A stretch of DNA of 64,000 nt from Luteimonas deserti (GCF_013425765.1 NZ_JACCJZ010000020.1:744001-808000); one strand, 5' to 3'; shown: positions 1 to 13,976, counted from the first letter of the stretch. A program made the numbers and translations. The notes: generated from the letters alone by a model not told the origin.

Positions 1-93
1 GTGCTCGCGCAGGCGCCGGAACACGGCCGCCTCCACGCGGGTGCGGGCGTCATCGGACAGCGTGGCCAGGGGCTCGGTGGGGGAAGTGGGCAT
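1..93 (-). CDS. DUF1244 family protein, N-terminal fragment
   Basis: The reverse strand reads from ATG at 91-93 off the left edge, giving 31 residues. The stretch [18 protein letters not shown] resembles the start of DUF1244 proteins, which usually continue with LRERTDVQNIDLMNLAGFCRNC. That diagnostic part lies outside the window, so the call rests on the N-terminus only. The gene is divergent from folD, and both promoters must lie in the roughly 110 bases between them. Function of the family is unknown to me. Confidence 0.55.
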   Translation of the reverse strand, partial: MPTSPTEPLATLSDDARTRVEAAVFRRLREH

Positions 94-203
94 GGCGGTG
101 CGCTCGCAGGGCGGCGGGACAGCATCGGCATCGCGGCCGCTGCCTGCAAGCCGGGCCCCGGATCGGGGACAATGGCGGGCTCCCGCCTGCACGCCGATCG
201 CCC

Positions 204-1076
204 ATGACCGCCGCCACCGCCCGCATCCTCGACGGCAAGCGCATTGCCGACACCCTGCTCGATGCGCTGCGGGTGCGCGTGGACGCGCGTGTGGCCGGCG
301 GCGGCACGCGGCCGGGGCTCGCCGTGGTGTTGGTCGGCAGCGATCCGGCGTCGCAGTCCTATGTGCGCAACAAGCGCCGCGCGGCGGAGAAGGTGGGCAT
401 CCAGGCCTTCGATTTCGATCTGCCCGTGGGCACCACCGAGCCGGAACTGATCGCGCTGATCGACCGCCTCAACGCCGACCCCGCCGTGCACGGCATCCTC
501 GTCCAGCTGCCGCTGCCCGGCATTCCCGATGCCACCCGGCTGATCGAACGCATCGACCCGCGCAAGGACGTGGACGGCTTCCACCCCACCAACGTCGGCC
601 ATCTGGCCCTGCGCCAGTTCGGCCTGCGCCCGTGCACGCCGCGCGGCGTGACCACGCTGCTGGCCTACACCGACCGGCCGGTGCGCGGGCAGAGCGCGAC
701 CATCGTCGGCGTCAGCAACCATGTCGGCCGCCCGATGGCGCTGGAACTGATGATCGCCGGCTGCACCGTCACCACCTGCCATCGCTTCACGCCGCACGAG
801 GTGTTGCGCCGCCATGTCGGCGAGGCGGACATCCTGGTGGTCGCCGTGGGCCGCCCGTCGCTGATTCCAGGCGAATGGGTCAAGCCAGGCGCGGTGGTCA
901 TCGACGTCGGCATCAACCGGCTGGACGACGGCCGGCTGGTGGGCGACGTGGGCTATGCCGAGGCCGCGCGCCGGGCCAGCTGGATCACCCCGGTGCCCGG
1001 CGGCGTGGGGCCCATGACCGTCGCCACACTGATGCAGAACACCATCGAGGCAGCCGAGGCAGCCGGGCGGGCCTGA
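204..1076 (+). CDS. folD: Bifunctional methylene-THF dehydrogenase / methenyl-THF cyclohydrolase
   Basis: FolD interconverts 5,10-methylene-, 5,10-methenyl- and 10-formyl-tetrahydrofolate in the cytoplasm using NADP, supplying formyl groups for purine and fMet-tRNA synthesis. The 290-residue product has the normal family length. Visible signatures are the catalytic-region [24 protein letters not shown], the [12 protein letters not shown] loop, PCTPRGV, and the C-terminal dinucleotide-domain signature [12 protein letters not shown]. The start [11 protein letters not shown] at 204 matches the usual FolD N-terminus. It is followed closely by guaB and guaA, so one-carbon and purine metabolism genes are clustered here. 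Confidence 0.96.
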   Translation: MTAATARILDGKRIADTLLDALRVRVDARVAGGGTRPGLAVVLVGSDPASQSYVRNKRRAAEKVGIQAFDFDLPVGTTEPELIALIDRLNADPAVHGILVQLPLPGIPDATRLIERIDPRKDVDGFHPTNVGHLALRQFGLRPCTPRGVTTLLAYTDRPVRGQSATIVGVSNHVGRPMALELMIAGCTVTTCHRFTPHEVLRRHVGEADILVVAVGRPSLIPGEWVKPGAVVIDVGINRLDDGRLVGDVGYAEAARRASWITPVPGGVGPMTVATLMQNTIEAAEAAGRA

Positions 1077-2624
<1,548 letters not shown>

Positions 2625-2646
2625 GGCTGCGGCGCCACGCACCGAT

Positions 2647-2673
2647 CGGGATTCGCGAAAGCGGATCCCGTTT
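2647..2673 (+). terminator. Hairpin between guaB and guaA
   Basis: CGGGATTCGC and GCGGATCCCG pair over 10 bp (one T-G pair) around a GAAA tetraloop, followed by only three T residues. It looks like a weak terminator or attenuating/RNA-stabilising stem between guaB and guaA. The short U-tract suggests partial read-through, so the two genes may still be co-transcribed. Confidence 0.5.
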
Positions 2674-2753
2674 CGTATCCGGCCCCCGCGCACCGTTTTA
2701 CCTGCATGCCCGGCGCGCCGTGCGCCATTCCACATCCAGACAAGCCCACGCCG

Positions 2754-4334
<1,581 letters not shown>

Positions 4335-4367
4335 GGCTGCATCCGCGGTACTGACCGATCAAGAGAG

Positions 4368-4391
4368 AAGCCCGCCGCGTGCGGGCTTTTC
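4368..4391 (+). terminator. Rho-independent terminator of guaA
   Basis: AAGCCCGC and GCGGGCTT form an 8-bp stem around CGCGT, followed by TTCTTT. It lies 33 bases after the guaA stop and marks the end of the housekeeping block before the defence island. Confidence 0.85.
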
Positions 4392-4576
4392 TTTGACATG
4401 TCCAACGTGGCGACGTTTGCGTGGCCGCTGAATGTTCGGGCTTAGGCCCCCAAGCCAGGGCAACGCATCGAGATCGACGCACTCGACTGAACACGACTTG
4501 GAAGCTCTAACTCCATCGGCCGGACGACTATTATGGGCTTCGGTATCAAGCAGCTCGGCAGTCCAGGGGAGGACGC

Positions 4577-5467
4577 ATGGCCAATATCAGCAGGCGCCGC
4601 ACGGGTGAACTGACACGTGCGCTATTCCATATCCTCAACGCCCAGCCGGAAGGCATGCGTGCGTCGGATGCGCTGACCGCGCTTGAGAAGCAGGTCGTGC
4701 TCACCGAGTACGAGGCTGGCGACTACGAAACCGGCGGTCGACGTTTCGATAAAATCGTGCGCTTCAGCACTGTCGCGCCGGTCAAGGCCGGCTGGCTGGT
4801 CAAGGACAAAGGCATCTGGACCCTTACGCCAGAGGGCGAAGCGGCGCTGGATGCTTACCCCGATCCGGAGCAATTCATCCGGGCGGTCGGCCAGCTGTAC
4901 AAGAAATGGAAGAGCGCCCAACCCGTCGCCAACGAAATCGACGATCCCGAAGGCGAGCTCACCGAGGAATCGGCCAGCATCACGCTGGAAGAAGCCGAAG
5001 AAATGGCATGGGCGGAGATCGAAGCGTACCTCGCCGCGATGCCGCCGTATGACTTCCAGGAACTTGTGGCATCGCTGCTGCGGGCAATGGGCTATTACGT
5101 CGCCTGGGTCGCACCGCCGGGCAAGGACGGTGGCACCGACATCATTGCCTACAACGATCCCCTCGGTACCCGGCCGCCGCGCATCAAGGTGCAGGTCAAG
5201 CGCAACGCCAGTTCCGCGCGGACCGATGTCATGGGTCTTCGAAGCTTCATGGCGGTGCTGGGCGAGGATGACGTCGGTCTGTTCGTCGCCCTGTCGGGCT
5301 TCACTAAGGACGCCGACTATGAAGCTCGGCAGCCGCATCGGCGCATCACCCTGATCGACGCGCCCAAGCTGCTAGAGCTATGGACGGCGCACTACGCACA
5401 GCTCGACGACAGTGCGCGTGCGCGGCTGCCACTACAACCAGTTTGGTTTTTGGCGAGTGGCGATTAG
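4577..5467 (+). CDS. Mrr-like type IV restriction endonuclease
   Basis: This 296-residue protein has the two-part layout of Mrr enzymes, which cut modified DNA. Residues 1-100 form a winged-helix-like recognition domain (MRASDALTALEKQV ... GIWTLTPEGEAALD). Residues 155-270 form a PD-(D/E)xK nuclease core: E162 in DFQELVASLLRAMGY, D188 in GKDGGTDII, and Q206-x-K208 in IKVQVKRN. The Q-x-K variant is typical of the Mrr_cat group. A good Shine-Dalgarno, GGGGAGGA, precedes ATG 4577. The gene lies directly upstream of the type I system and on the same strand, so it is probably part of the same island. The true substrate preference cannot be read from sequence. Confidence 0.85.
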   Translation: MANISRRRTGELTRALFHILNAQPEGMRASDALTALEKQVVLTEYEAGDYETGGRRFDKIVRFSTVAPVKAGWLVKDKGIWTLTPEGEAALDAYPDPEQFIRAVGQLYKKWKSAQPVANEIDDPEGELTEESASITLEEAEEMAWAEIEAYLAAMPPYDFQELVASLLRAMGYYVAWVAPPGKDGGTDIIAYNDPLGTRPPRIKVQVKRNASSARTDVMGLRSFMAVLGEDDVGLFVALSGFTKDADYEARQPHRRITLIDAPKLLELWTAHYAQLDDSARARLPLQPVWFLASGD

Positions 5468-5512
5468 AAACAACATTAGTAACTAAAATTATACAAATAG
5501 GTCATATCGATT

Positions 5513-7228
5513 ATGAAGTCTTATGAGCAGAAGTTTTTTAATGACCTGGAGAAGAAACTCTGGACCGCGGCCGACAAGCTGCGCTCCAACCTCGATGCCT
5601 CCGTGTACAAGCACGTCGTGCTCGGTCTGATCTTCCTCAAGTACGTTTCCGATGCCTTCGAGGAGCGCCAGCGTGAACTGCGCGAACAGTTCACCAACTC
5701 GGACCATGATTACTACATGGACCCGGACGAATACGGCGGCGTGGGCACGCAAGAGTACGAGGAAAACATCGCCGCCGAACTGGAAGTGCGCGACTACTAC
5801 ACCGAGAAGAACGTGTTCTGGGTGCCGATAGAGGCTCGCTGGCAAATCCTGCGCGACTGTGCACAACTGCCTCCCAAGGCGGCGCTGCCGTGGAGCAAGC
5901 CCGGCAAGGATGTGCCGGAAGAAATGCGCTCGGTCGGCTGGCTGATCGATAATGCCATGGAAGCCGTCGAGCGCGAGAACGCACGTCTGAAGAACGTGCT
6001 CAACAAGGACTTCGCCCGCGTGCAGCTCGATTCCAGCAAATTGGCCGGGCTGATCAGCCACTTCTCGGATACCGACTTCAGCGCCAAAGAGTACATGGGC
6101 CAGCCGCTGGACCTGAAATCCAAGGACATCCTCGGCCACGTCTACGAATACTTCCTCGGCCAGTTCGCCCTGGCCGAAGGCAAGAAGGGCGGCCAGTACT
6201 ACACACCCAAGAGCATCGTCACTCTGATCGTGGAAATGCTCCAGCCGTTCAAAGGGCGCGTATACGACCCCGCGATGGGTTCAGGCGGCTTCTTCGTGCA
6301 AAGCGAAGAGTTCATCGAACAGCACGGCGGCAAGGCCACCAATGGCAAGAGCGGGCAGATCAGTGTCTACGGACAGGAGAGCAACCCCACCACTTGGCGG
6401 CTGGCTGCCATGAACATGGCCATTCGCGGCATCGACTTCAATTTTGGCGGCGGTCCGGCCGACACCTTACTCAACGACCTGCACCCGGACCTGCGCGCCG
6501 ACTTCGTCATGGCCAACCCACCCTTCAACATGAAGGAATGGTGGAACGAAAAGATGGCCAACGACCTCCGCTGGATCGCCGGCACACCTCCGCAGGGCAA
6601 CGCCAACTTCGCCTGGTTGCAACACATGCTCTGGCACCTTGCACCCAGCGGCAGCTTGGCGCTGCTGCTGGCCAACGGCTCCATGAGTTCCAACACCAAC
6701 AACGAGGGAGAAATCCGCAAGCGGCTGGTCGAGGACGACTACGTCGAGTGCATGGTTGCGCTGCCTGGCCAACTGTTCACCAACACCCAGATCCCCGCCT
6801 GCATCTGGTTTCTGACCCGCGACAAGCAGAACGGCTTCGCGCTGGACAAAAAGAAGCGTGATCGGCGCGGCGAATTCCTGTTTATCGACGCCCGACAGTT
6901 GGGCTATATGAAGGACCGTGTGCTGCGCGACTTTACCCTGAACGACATCAAGAAAATCGCAGATACCTTCCATGCTTGGCAGCAGGGCGAGGGGTACGAG
7001 GATTTGCCCGGCCTCTGCAAATCCGCCTCACTGGAAGAAGTGCGCAAGCATGAGCATGTGTTAGCGCCAGGGCGCTATGTGGGCGCGGCCGAGCAGGAAG
7101 ACGATGGCGAACCCTTTGCCGAAAAGATGCAGCGCCTGACCGCGCAACTGATGGAACAGTTCGCGGAGAGTGCGCAGCTGGAAACAGAAATCAAAAAGAA
7201 CTTGGCGGGACTGGGATATGGCATCTAA
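5513..7228 (+). CDS. hsdM: Type I restriction-modification system methyltransferase subunit
   Basis: HsdM methylates adenine at N6 in the sequence chosen by HsdS. The 571-residue protein has the HsdM N-terminal helical domain ([30 protein letters not shown]) and the N6_Mtase domain. The SAM motif is [10 protein letters not shown] and the catalytic motif is ANPPF. The start is preceded by an AT-rich stretch (5468-5512), a likely promoter because it contrasts with the GC-rich flanks. No strong Shine-Dalgarno is seen. The 3' end overlaps hsdS by 11 bases, so translation is likely coupled. Confidence 0.95.
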   Translation: MKSYEQKFFNDLEKKLWTAADKLRSNLDASVYKHVVLGLIFLKYVSDAFEERQRELREQFTNSDHDYYMDPDEYGGVGTQEYEENIAAELEVRDYYTEKNVFWVPIEARWQILRDCAQLPPKAALPWSKPGKDVPEEMRSVGWLIDNAMEAVERENARLKNVLNKDFARVQLDSSKLAGLISHFSDTDFSAKEYMGQPLDLKSKDILGHVYEYFLGQFALAEGKKGGQYYTPKSIVTLIVEMLQPFKGRVYDPAMGSGGFFVQSEEFIEQHGGKATNGKSGQISVYGQESNPTTWRLAAMNMAIRGIDFNFGGGPADTLLNDLHPDLRADFVMANPPFNMKEWWNEKMANDLRWIAGTPPQGNANFAWLQHMLWHLAPSGSLALLLANGSMSSNTNNEGEIRKRLVEDDYVECMVALPGQLFTNTQIPACIWFLTRDKQNGFALDKKKRDRRGEFLFIDARQLGYMKDRVLRDFTLNDIKKIADTFHAWQQGEGYEDLPGLCKSASLEEVRKHEHVLAPGRYVGAAEQEDDGEPFAEKMQRLTAQLMEQFAESAQLETEIKKNLAGLGYGI

Positions 7229-8645
7229 GTCGCTGGAGCAACTAATGCTCTACGCCATCGGTGGAGGATGGGGAGATGAGCAGCCCGGAGCGGGGAAAGA
7301 ATGCGTTGCGGTGATTCGCGGAACAGACATCCCAAAGTTGAGGATCGGCGATCACTCTTCTGTGCCGTTTCGCTATGAGTCTGAGTCGAAGGTCAGGAGT
7401 CGACTCCTACGAGTCGGGGATATTGTCATTGAAGTATCAGGTGGCAGCGCGGCAAGCGGCCAACATACAGGAAGAGCTCTTCTTGTAACTGGCGAGATTT
7501 TGCAGAGTCTGGGAGGCAAGGTCATTCCCGCAAGTTTTTGCCGTTTGTTGAGGCTTGACTCAAAGCAGGTTGATCCTGGTTTTATCGTCCTGCAAATTGA
7601 ATCGCTTCACCAGTCCGGAGAAATAGCTGAATTTGAGAATCAATCGACTGGCATTGCAAATTTCCAGTTCAACCGATTCGTCGAAGAAGCGCATCCGATA
7701 ATAAAAGAACTTGATTCACAGGAAACTATTGCTGAGTACATCTCCTCCTTTGATCGGCTGACCGCTCTTAACCGCCGCATCGACCAAACCCTCGAAGCCA
7801 TCGCGCAAGCCATCTTCAAGTCCTGGTTTGTCGATTTCGACCCGGTCAGGGCCAAGATCGCGGCCATCGAACAAGGTCAGGAGCCGCTACGCGCGGCCAT
7901 GCGTGCCATCAGCGGCAAGACCGACGCCGAACTCGACCAAATGCCCCGCGAGCAGCACGACCAACTGGCCGCCGCCGCCGCCCTGTTTCCGGATGCAATG
8001 GAGGAGTCGGAGTTGGGGGAGATTCCGAAAGGGTGGGAGGCCTCGACGATTGGCGAAATGGTGGAGATCGCCGGTGGTGCCACACCCGATACCAAAAATG
8101 AGTCCTACTGGAACCCACCAGAGCACTTCTGGACCTCTCCCAAAGACTTGTCTGGGGCGCAATCTCCAGTTCTATTAACGACAGAAAGAAGGATCAGCAG
8201 CGCAGGCTTGTCGCGCATTGGTTCTGGTTTGCTTCCCAAGGGAACGCTGCTGATGTCTTCGCGCGCCCCTATCGGATACTTGGCAATCACGCAAATACCG
8301 GTTGCGATCAATCAGGGGTACATCGCAATTCTGCCTGGCGGAAAATTGCCGCCTTTGTATTTTCTCATGTGGTGCCAAAAAAATATGGATCAAATCAAAG
8401 GTCAAGCGAATGGTTCTACCTTTATGGAAATCAGTAAGAAAGCATTTCGCCCCATGCCGGTGATCTATCCCGGATCGGATTTGACTGATAGCTTTGTTAA
8501 AGCCGTGACCCCTTTGTTTGAACAACTCGTTGCGAGAGTTAAAGAATCTTCCCGGCTAGCAGAAATACGCAATGCATTTCTTCCCAGGCTCCTTTATGGC
8601 GAATTGATTGTTCCTTCTGATCCCAGTGATGAGGAAAGTCAATGA
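7218..8645 (+). CDS. hsdS: Type I restriction-modification system specificity subunit
   Basis: HsdS sets the DNA target of the methylase and nuclease complex. The 475-residue protein has two target-recognition domains (about residues 10-165 and 265-430). A conserved central helical spacer separates them ([21 protein letters not shown] ... [12 protein letters not shown]), and a matching C-terminal helix ends [14 protein letters not shown]. Both recognition domains are more AT-rich than the spacer, the usual mosaic left by domain swapping. ATG 7218 lies inside the hsdM 3' end; the open frame runs 16 codons further up without HsdS similarity. The stop overlaps the next start (8642). Confidence 0.93.
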   Translation: MASKSLEQLMLYAIGGGWGDEQPGAGKECVAVIRGTDIPKLRIGDHSSVPFRYESESKVRSRLLRVGDIVIEVSGGSAASGQHTGRALLVTGEILQSLGGKVIPASFCRLLRLDSKQVDPGFIVLQIESLHQSGEIAEFENQSTGIANFQFNRFVEEAHPIIKELDSQETIAEYISSFDRLTALNRRIDQTLEAIAQAIFKSWFVDFDPVRAKIAAIEQGQEPLRAAMRAISGKTDAELDQMPREQHDQLAAAAALFPDAMEESELGEIPKGWEASTIGEMVEIAGGATPDTKNESYWNPPEHFWTSPKDLSGAQSPVLLTTERRISSAGLSRIGSGLLPKGTLLMSSRAPIGYLAITQIPVAINQGYIAILPGGKLPPLYFLMWCQKNMDQIKGQANGSTFMEISKKAFRPMPVIYPGSDLTDSFVKAVTPLFEQLVARVKESSRLAEIRNAFLPRLLYGELIVPSDPSDEESQ

Positions 8646-9919
8646 CTCAGCAAGAGAGCAGCTTCCCCGATAAGCAGCGAATTGATTATTTTAATAAAAT
8701 TCCAGTCTGGGATAATGGAAATAAATACTTTGAAGTTATGGCTGACGAGCGTAGCGGCCGCATCCCTGTAACTCGATTAGAATCTTGGCGGGACTATACG
8801 GAATTACTGGAGAATTCTTTCTTTAATCGACCCGCAACGCAATTGATTTTTCGGGGTCAACGACGCTCTGACTGGAATTTGATGCCGACTTTAGGTCGTT
8901 TATCAGAAAATGGTATCGTAACTGAAAATCTGGCAGCAACTCAGCTTGAGCGATTCAAACGCGCGATTCGAGGTCGACTTAGCGATAACAGCCTCTTAGA
9001 AGAAGATGACGAGCTTTGGTCTATTGGCCAGCATCACGGCTTGATGACTCCTTTGCTTGACTGGACCTATTCCCCCTATGTCGCTTTGTTTTTCGCATTT
9101 GCCAAGCCTGACAGCAAAGATGAAGAAGAGAACCCGTATCGTGTCGTCTACGTGCTCAACAAGAGTTTTATTCTGGAGCATCAGGACGAGACAGGCATTC
9201 GGCTTTGGGAGCCACGCAAGGACAGTTACGGGAGGTTGGTTAATCAGGCTGGGCTGTTCACTTTCTCTCCGTACGACGCCACGATAGAAAACAAGCTGGC
9301 GAATGTCTTAGCGGACGATGAGGCTTTTGACGATGAGGAGTTGCGCTCCGCATCGGAGGAAGATCAGCCAGACTTACTGGCTCGATATATTTGCAAGATT
9401 TATGTACGTAATGAAGGTCGTGAAGCTTGCTTGCGCCACCTTCGGCGGATGAACGTGCACCATGCCAGTCTCTTTCCGGATCTGATCGGCGCATCTGATT
9501 ATTGCAATATCACAACGGCCGAAGCGGAAGAGGAAGCTAGTCTTGCGCGAGCTGTAGAGCGTGAGCGCTTGACTTCCACTCAAGTTGATCAAGTGCTCCC
9601 TGTCCCAGCTGTTGATGTTGTGGAGGCTCCCATTATTGATACGGAGCAGACTTCATTCAACATTGATGCCATCTTGCGTGCGCACCCTGACGCGCAGCAA
9701 GTGGAACCAGGACGTATCGCTTTGATTGCTAGCGAGCTGTCCCACGATATTTCCAAACACCAAGTTGTGGATTGGGACAAGCGCGAAGACGCTCAGGCTC
9801 GAATGCGCAACGTTATCCGAGTCACGTTGCGGAAGAACGGCTATCCATCGCAACTACGCGACGAGGTGGTCGAACAAATCATGGATGCGGTGAAGCAGCA
9901 GGTAGCGGAGGGGAAATGA
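8642..9919 (+). CDS. FRG domain protein inside the type I R-M operon
   Basis: This 425-residue protein carries an FRG domain, named for its Phe-Arg-Gly signature and common in phage-defence loci but without an assigned activity. The signature is [19 protein letters not shown] (about residue 68), followed by the conserved [27 protein letters not shown] (about 128-154). Residues 300-425 look like a separate helical region and have no match I recognise. It is locked into the operon by ATGA overlaps with hsdS upstream and hsdR downstream. Base composition is far more AT-rich than the housekeeping genes. An accessory or abortive-infection role is inference. Confidence 0.85.
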   Translation: MTQQESSFPDKQRIDYFNKIPVWDNGNKYFEVMADERSGRIPVTRLESWRDYTELLENSFFNRPATQLIFRGQRRSDWNLMPTLGRLSENGIVTENLAATQLERFKRAIRGRLSDNSLLEEDDELWSIGQHHGLMTPLLDWTYSPYVALFFAFAKPDSKDEEENPYRVVYVLNKSFILEHQDETGIRLWEPRKDSYGRLVNQAGLFTFSPYDATIENKLANVLADDEAFDDEELRSASEEDQPDLLARYICKIYVRNEGREACLRHLRRMNVHHASLFPDLIGASDYCNITTAEAEEEASLARAVERERLTSTQVDQVLPVPAVDVVEAPIIDTEQTSFNIDAILRAHPDAQQVEPGRIALIASELSHDISKHQVVDWDKREDAQARMRNVIRVTLRKNGYPSQLRDEVVEQIMDAVKQQVAEGK

Positions 9920-12900
9920 TTACTGAACAACAACTCGAAGACCTCTGCATTGTATGGTTCGGGAGTCTCGGTTGGACGTACACACAGGGCCCTGATATTG
10001 CGCCCGACGGAGACCAACCTGCTCGCTCCGACTATCGTCAGGCCGTATTGCGCGAACGCTTGTTGGTCGCGCTCCTCCGCATCAACCCGCGCATCCCCGC
10101 TGCGGCGCTAGAGCAGGCGGCACACGAGCTTCTGACGGTCAGCGAGCCGTTGCTGATTGCACGAAACCGTCATGTGCATCGACTGCTGCTGGCTGGCATT
10201 CCGGTCGAGTTCTCCATAGGCGACGAAAAGCGCACCGACCTAGTCAACCTGATCGACTTCGCCAACCCACGCAACAACGACTTCGTGTTGGTCAGCCAGT
10301 TCACCGTTGCCGGCACCAAGCAGCCGCGCCGTCCGGATTTGGTGGCTTTCGTCAACGGCCTGCCGCTGGCGGTGATCGAGCTGAAGAACCCAGCCAACGA
10401 GCAGACCGACAGCTGGGATGCCTTCAACCAGATCCAGACCTACAAGGAAGAGATCGGCGACCTGTTCAACACCAATGTGGCGGTGGTGGTCAGCGACGGT
10501 TTCACGGCGCGGTTGGGGTCGCTTACGGCTAATCAGGAGCGCATGCAGCCCTGGCGGGCAATCGCTAATGAAAACGACCGACCGCTGCTGGAGTTCGAAC
10601 TAGAGACGCTGGTGCGCGGGTTCTTCGCACCTACGCTGTTTCTCGATTACGTGCGCCACTTCGTGCTGTTCGAACAGGATGCCGACCACATCGTCAAGAA
10701 GATCGCGGGCTACCACCAGTTCCATGCGGTGCGCGAGGCGGTGAAGGCCACGGTGATCGCCGCCAGCAGTCCGAACAAAGGCGTGCTGGAAGTGCAGGAG
10801 CCGCGTGCCACCTATGGCAAGGAAGTGCGGCCCGGCAGCCGCAAGGCTGGCGTGGTGTGGCATACGCAAGGCTCGGGCAAGAGCATCACCATGGCCTGCT
10901 ACGCGGGCAAGCTGTTGCAGCAGCCGGAGATGAAAAACCCCACGCTGCTGGTGGTGACCGACCGCAACGATCTGGACGGGCAGTTGTTTGGCACGTTCTG
11001 CGCCGCCGAAGACCTGCTGCGGCAGACGCCGGTGCAGGCTGGCAGCCGCGAGGAACTGCGCGAGATGCTGGCTTCGCGCGAGGCTGGCGGCATCATCTTC
11101 ACCACGGTGCAGAAGTTTGCCCTGTTGGACGATGAGAAACAGCACCCGCTGCTGTCGGATCGCAGCAATATCGTGGTGATTTCCGACGAGGCGCACCGCA
11201 GCCAGTACGGCATGAAAGGGCGACTGGATACCAAGACCGGCAAGTACGTATTTGGCTACGCCAAGCACATGCGCGACGCGCTGGCCAACGCCACCTTCAT
11301 TGGTTTCACCGGCACCCCCATCGCCCTGGAAGACAAAGACACGAGGGCGGTGTTCGGCGATTACGTCAGCATCTACGACATTCAGGACGCGGTGGACGAT
11401 GGCGCCACGGTACCGATATTCTACGAAAGCCGCCTGGCCAAGCTGGACGTGAACCAGGCCGAGATCGACGCACTCAATGCCCAAGTAGATGAGGTCATCG
11501 AGGACGAGGAAGACATCACTGCCCGCGAGAAGACCAAGAGCGACTGGGCTGCGCTGACCAAGCTGGTCGGCGCGCAGCCGCGTTTGGAACAGGTGGCTGC
11601 CGACTTGGTGCAGCACTTCGAGACGCGCACGGCCACGCTGGAAGGTAAGGCGATGATCGTGTGCATGAGCCGTGACATTTGCGCCGAGCTGTACAACGCC
11701 ACCGTCGCCCTGCGCCCGGACTGGCACGATGCCGACCCGGAGAAGGGCGCAATCAAGGTAGTGATGACCGGCTCGGCAGCGGACAAGCCCTTGCTGCAGC
11801 CGCACCTATACAGCCAGCAGGTGAAGAAACGCCTGGAAAAGCGCTTCAAAGACCCGGCAGACCCGTTGAAGCTGGTGATCGTGCGCGACATGTGGCTGAC
11901 TGGCTTCGACGCGCCCTGCTGCCACACCATGTATGTAGACAAGCCCATGAAGGGCCACAACCTGATGCAGGCCATTGCCCGCGTCAACCGGGTGTTCCGC
12001 AACAAGCCCGGTGGATTGGTGGTGGATTACATCGGCATTGCCAACGAACTGAAAGCGGCGCTCAAGACCTACACCGAATCCAAGGGCAAGGGCGACCCTG
12101 CGCACAACGCGGCCGAGGCTCTAGCTGTGCTGCTGGAGAAGCTGGACATCTTGCACGGGCTAATGCATGGCTTCGACTACAGCGGGTTTGAAACCAAAGC
12201 GATGCAGCTGCTGGTGCCGGTGGCCAACCATATCCTGGGCTTGAAGGACGGCAAGCAGCGTTTTCTCGACGCAATGCTGTCCGTGAGCAAGGCGTTTTCC
12301 CTGTGCAGCACGCTTGATGAAGCGGCCACCCTGCGCACCGAGATTGCCTTCTTTGCCGCCGTCAAGGCTGCTATCGTCAAGTTCACCACGGTGGACCGCA
12401 AACGTTCAGACGCGGACAAAAACAGCGCGCTTAAGCAGATTCTGGACAACGCAATCGTGGCCGATGGCGTGGCGGACATCTTCGCTCTGGCGGGCCTGGA
12501 CAGGCCCAACATCGGCCTGCTGTCGGACGAATTCTTGGAAGATGTGCGCAGCATGCCGGCTCGCAACTTGGCGGTGGAGTTGCTGGAAAAGCTGCTGCGC
12601 GACGAGATCAAGGCCCGCGCGCGAAACAATGTTGTGCAGGAGAAGAAGTACGGTGACCGCCTGCTGGAAGCACTGCGCAAGTACCACAACCGTGCGATAG
12701 AGACGGCGCAGGTAATCGAAGAGTTGATCCAGATGGCCAAGGACTTTCAGGCTGCGCTGGAGCGTGAAGCGGCGCTAGGACTGAATCCGGACGAGATCGC
12801 CTTTTACGATGCGCTGGCTAACAATGAAAGCGCGGTGCGGGAACTAGGTGACGACACTCTCAAGAAGATCGCCGTCGAGATCACCGAAAAGCTTCGCAGC

Positions 12901-13065
12901 AGCACGACGGTAGATTGGCGGGTACGAGAGAGTGTGCGCGCCAAGCTACGAATTCTGGTGCGGCGTACGTTACAACGTTGGAAGTATCCGCCTGACAAAC
13001 AATCTGATGCTGTGGAGCTAGTTTTGAAGCAGGCTGAAACACTCTCCGAGGTATGGTCGAAGTAG
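9916..13065 (+). CDS. hsdR: Type I restriction-modification system endonuclease subunit
   Basis: HsdR is the ATP-driven translocase and nuclease of the complex. The 1049-residue protein has an N-terminal PD-(D/E)xK nuclease ([24 protein letters not shown]) and a superfamily 2 helicase motor. The motor shows Walker [16 protein letters not shown] in [11 protein letters not shown], motif III GFTGTP and motif [13 protein letters not shown] long C-terminal helical region follows, as in other HsdR proteins. The frame is open for 48 codons upstream, but ATG 9916 ([15 protein letters not shown]) fits the family and gives an ATGA overlap with the FRG gene. A strong terminator follows at 13271. Confidence 0.95.
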   Translation: MITEQQLEDLCIVWFGSLGWTYTQGPDIAPDGDQPARSDYRQAVLRERLLVALLRINPRIPAAALEQAAHELLTVSEPLLIARNRHVHRLLLAGIPVEFSIGDEKRTDLVNLIDFANPRNNDFVLVSQFTVAGTKQPRRPDLVAFVNGLPLAVIELKNPANEQTDSWDAFNQIQTYKEEIGDLFNTNVAVVVSDGFTARLGSLTANQERMQPWRAIANENDRPLLEFELETLVRGFFAPTLFLDYVRHFVLFEQDADHIVKKIAGYHQFHAVREAVKATVIAASSPNKGVLEVQEPRATYGKEVRPGSRKAGVVWHTQGSGKSITMACYAGKLLQQPEMKNPTLLVVTDRNDLDGQLFGTFCAAEDLLRQTPVQAGSREELREMLASREAGGIIFTTVQKFALLDDEKQHPLLSDRSNIVVISDEAHRSQYGMKGRLDTKTGKYVFGYAKHMRDALANATFIGFTGTPIALEDKDTRAVFGDYVSIYDIQDAVDDGATVPIFYESRLAKLDVNQAEIDALNAQVDEVIEDEEDITAREKTKSDWAALTKLVGAQPRLEQVAADLVQHFETRTATLEGKAMIVCMSRDICAELYNATVALRPDWHDADPEKGAIKVVMTGSAADKPLLQPHLYSQQVKKRLEKRFKDPADPLKLVIVRDMWLTGFDAPCCHTMYVDKPMKGHNLMQAIARVNRVFRNKPGGLVVDYIGIANELKAALKTYTESKGKGDPAHNAAEALAVLLEKLDILHGLMHGFDYSGFETKAMQLLVPVANHILGLKDGKQRFLDAMLSVSKAFSLCSTLDEAATLRTEIAFFAAVKAAIVKFTTVDRKRSDADKNSALKQILDNAIVADGVADIFALAGLDRPNIGLLSDEFLEDVRSMPARNLAVELLEKLLRDEIKARARNNVVQEKKYGDRLLEALRKYHNRAIETAQVIEELIQMAKDFQAALEREAALGLNPDEIAFYDALANNESAVRELGDDTLKKIAVEITEKLRSSTTVDWRVRESVRAKLRILVRRTLQRWKYPPDKQSDAVELVLKQAETLSEVWSK

Positions 13066-13270
13066 TTTTGCAATTCTCACAGAGCACCGATTTTACCTGG
13101 CGAAATAAGGTGAGCTTAGGTTCTCGAGAGTAAATCTGACGGGCTGACGGCACATGCCCTTACAGCTATTGTTTTGTGCGCCAGTCTACGATGTGGTCGT
13201 TGTCACGGCCATTTCACCTATCAACACTGTGGGGACGAGGGCTAGAATCCTCACCAAAGCGCCGACGACC

Positions 13271-13297
13271 AAAGCCCCGCTAGCGGGGCTTTGTTTT
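13271..13297 (+). terminator. Terminator of the type I R-M operon
   Basis: AAAGCCCCGC-TA-GCGGGGCTTT forms a near-perfect hairpin followed by GTTTT. It lies about 200 bases after the hsdR stop. The bases between (13066-13270) show no gene. Confidence 0.85.
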
Positions 13298-13399
13298 AAC
13301 GAGGGATTGGCGTCCCGAATCTAGACGAGCAAAAGCGCTGATCGGTTACGATGCCCAGCGCTTTACAGGGTTCAGCAATTTTCGGACCTGGCTGCCAGC

Positions 13400-13506
13400 C
13401 ATGGCGGATGGTGCGCGGGGCCTTTGGGCCGCCGGCCCTAGATCCGGTACGCCAACCCGCACCGTCCGCCACCTAGTTCAACGAGGCGGCTTGTTCGCCA
13501 CTAGGA
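13400..13506 (+). ncRNA. C4-antisense-RNA-like structured element
   Basis: GGCGGATGGTGCG (13403-13415) pairs with CGCACCGTCCGCC (13458-13470) over 13 bp with one G-U. The enclosed loop holds two small stems: GGCC-TTTG-GGCC (13419-13430) and CCGG-8nt-CCGG (13432-13447). A second hairpin follows, CCTAGT (13472-13477) with ACTAGG (13500-13505), enclosing GGCG/CGCC. This layout and the conserved strings (GGCCTTTGGGCCGCCGG, GCCAACCCGCAC) match my recollection of the C4 antisense RNA family (Rfam RF01695), first known from phage P1/P7 c4 where it silences the ant antirepressor. The fold is directly visible. The family assignment is from memory. Confidence 0.62.
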
Positions 13507-13513
13507 GACTGCC

Positions 13514-13696
13514 ATGCCGCATGCTGGCTCAAGCGCCTCTCTTATGCCTGTGGATCGCGAAGTGCATTTCGCGTTCGGGGAACATTTTTTTTTTGTGCCT
13601 CCGCTTCGGTCATTGTGGCCGAACGGTGCCTCCCTGCGGCCTTCGCGATGGCGCTGCACGCAAAGTACATGCCGACTTCCCCATCCCGCGCGGTGA
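13514..13696 (+). CDS. Small ORF downstream of the C4-like RNA, possibly truncated
   Basis: This 60-codon frame begins MPHAGSSASLMPVDREVHFAF and has AGGAG at 13503-13507 as a well-placed Shine-Dalgarno. The segment HFAFGEHFFFVPPLRS resembles small proteins I recall beside similar RNA elements in related genomes. After that segment the composition becomes Arg/Ser-rich and unlike a protein. In another frame the DNA reads PAAFAMALHAKYMP, which may be the original continuation, so a frameshift is plausible. The T10 run at 13585-13594 is a candidate slip site. Function unknown. Confidence 0.4.
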   Translation: MPHAGSSASLMPVDREVHFAFGEHFFFVPPLRSLWPNGASLRPSRWRCTQSTCRLPHPAR

Positions 13697-13814
13697 CCGG
13701 GTAGGGCATATCCGTTGTGCGACATCATTCAAGGCGGAGAGGGAGTTCCGCTTTTGCCGAGGGCATTGAGCGAGATCTCGCGATTTTCACTCATTAACGG
13801 GTTGCATCGTCGCC

Positions 13815-13976
13815 ATGGCAAGTCGAATGCTCCGAAGACTTCGTGTCGAAGATGCTGCCACTTTGCTGCGGCGAGTAAGGAGCTGCTACCGAATGCGCTG
13901 CCGAGCCGTGTCAGAAGCTATCGGTTCCAGGTTCATTTCCGAATCGTCAACGCCGCTCGGTCAACGCGCCAGATAG
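13815..13976 (+). pseudogene. Possible remnant of a GNAT acetyltransferase 5' end
   Basis: A 53-codon frame reads MASRMLRRLRVEDAATLLRR and onward through VRSCY. The pattern (I/L)RxLRxEDAxxLLxLxxxCY is like the first strand and helix of GNAT acetyltransferases. The acetyl-CoA motif is absent, because the frame stops inside the convergent tonB 3' end. If real it is a truncated relic at the island border. It could equally be a chance ORF. Confidence 0.22.

Noticed and set aside
13585..13594. T10 run as part of a terminator
   Set aside because: No GC-rich hairpin ends just before it. More likely a homopolymer within the decayed small ORF.
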